This document shows positions 63,957 to 64,000 of a stretch of DNA of 64,000 nucleotides, piece after piece (within the stretch, counting starts at the first letter, position 1; the number at the start of each line of letters is the position of its first letter). The stretch lies in assembly GCA_903789535.1 (NCBI GenBank), contig CAIFES010000001.1, positions 248,001-312,000 of the forward strand, given 5' to 3'. The notes beneath the pieces are model-generated. The model saw nothing but the letters and a program-made list of their open reading frames with translations. It was not told where the DNA came from and did no database searches. The stretch comes from an uncultured Aeriscardovia sp. (lineage in GTDB: Bacteria > Actinomycetota > Actinomycetes > Actinomycetales > Bifidobacteriaceae). Both the position numbers and the translations under genes were made by a program.

Positions 63957-64000
63957 GTTCACTTTTGTTTGTTTATTTTCATTTTTGTTCTGTATTGTTC
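63957..64000 (+). promoter_or_regulatory. 10-bp phased GTTC array at the window edge, upstream of galT
   Basis: GTTC at 63957, GTTT at 63967, TTTC at 63977, GTTC at 63987 and GTTC at 63997: five units at an exact 10-bp period, in a T-rich run. The last two read GTTCTGTATTGTTC, nearly the same as GTTCGGTATTGTT upstream of pgm. It lies 133-176 bp before galT, and may also serve a gene to the right of the window. Candidate DeoR-family operator. Confidence 0.6.

Overview
The window is a stretch of high-GC actinobacterial chromosome, most probably from Bifidobacterium or a close relative in the Bifidobacteriaceae. The evidence is the G+C-rich codon usage, AGGAGG-type ribosome binding sites, a galT-galK Leloir pair next to a GPH-type sugar transporter, an ftsE-ftsX-CHAP hydrolase-smpB block, and a 29-residue Arg/Lys-rich ribosomal-type protein. 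The species cannot be named from the sequence alone.

Layout: 0-31 kb is mostly housekeeping. It carries the start of dnaG, a dGTPase-like gene, gluconokinase and type III pantothenate kinase, an orphan metal-binding lipoprotein-type SBP, a pseudouridine synthase, NnrD with a ~300-residue insertion, and glmS and smpB. The FtsEX system with its hydrolase follows, then prfB and map, a MoxR/DUF58-transglutaminase pair in which DUF58 and transglutaminase are fused, ribokinase, tRNA-Ser(UGA) beside serS, a diacylglycerol-kinase-family gene, pgm, and an RNase HI-like gene. Two poorly characterised genes close this part.

31-34.2 kb is a low-GC accessory segment. It holds a Panacea-domain (DUF4065) antitoxin-like gene divergent from a RelA/SpoT-domain synthetase, which is a candidate toxin-antitoxin pair. 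Next come a perfect 20-bp inverted repeat, a decayed membrane/coiled-coil gene and about 640 bp of apparent debris.

34.2-47.4 kb is a Wzx/Wzy-type exopolysaccharide cluster, mostly on the minus strand. It contains the priming sugar transferase, four other glycosyltransferases, DUF6625 and DUF1919 proteins, polymerase, flippase, chain-length regulator, tyrosine kinase and PHP-type tyrosine phosphatase. The priming transferase is frameshifted at a G8 tract, and a second tract (G10) lies in the spacer of its likely promoter. Together these suggest two-level phase variation of the capsule.

47.6-64 kb returns to core genes: rpiA, a DUF4012 protein, the bS22-like protein, radA, mutY (without Fe-S cysteines), a TrmL-type methyltransferase, a DUF6020 membrane protein, a small LEA-like protein, the UPF0210/ACT pair, a GPH sugar transporter, galK and galT. 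Arrays of GTTC at exact 10-bp spacing lie both upstream of pgm and upstream of galT at the window edge. This suggests one DeoR-type regulator may tie phosphoglucomutase to the Leloir genes.
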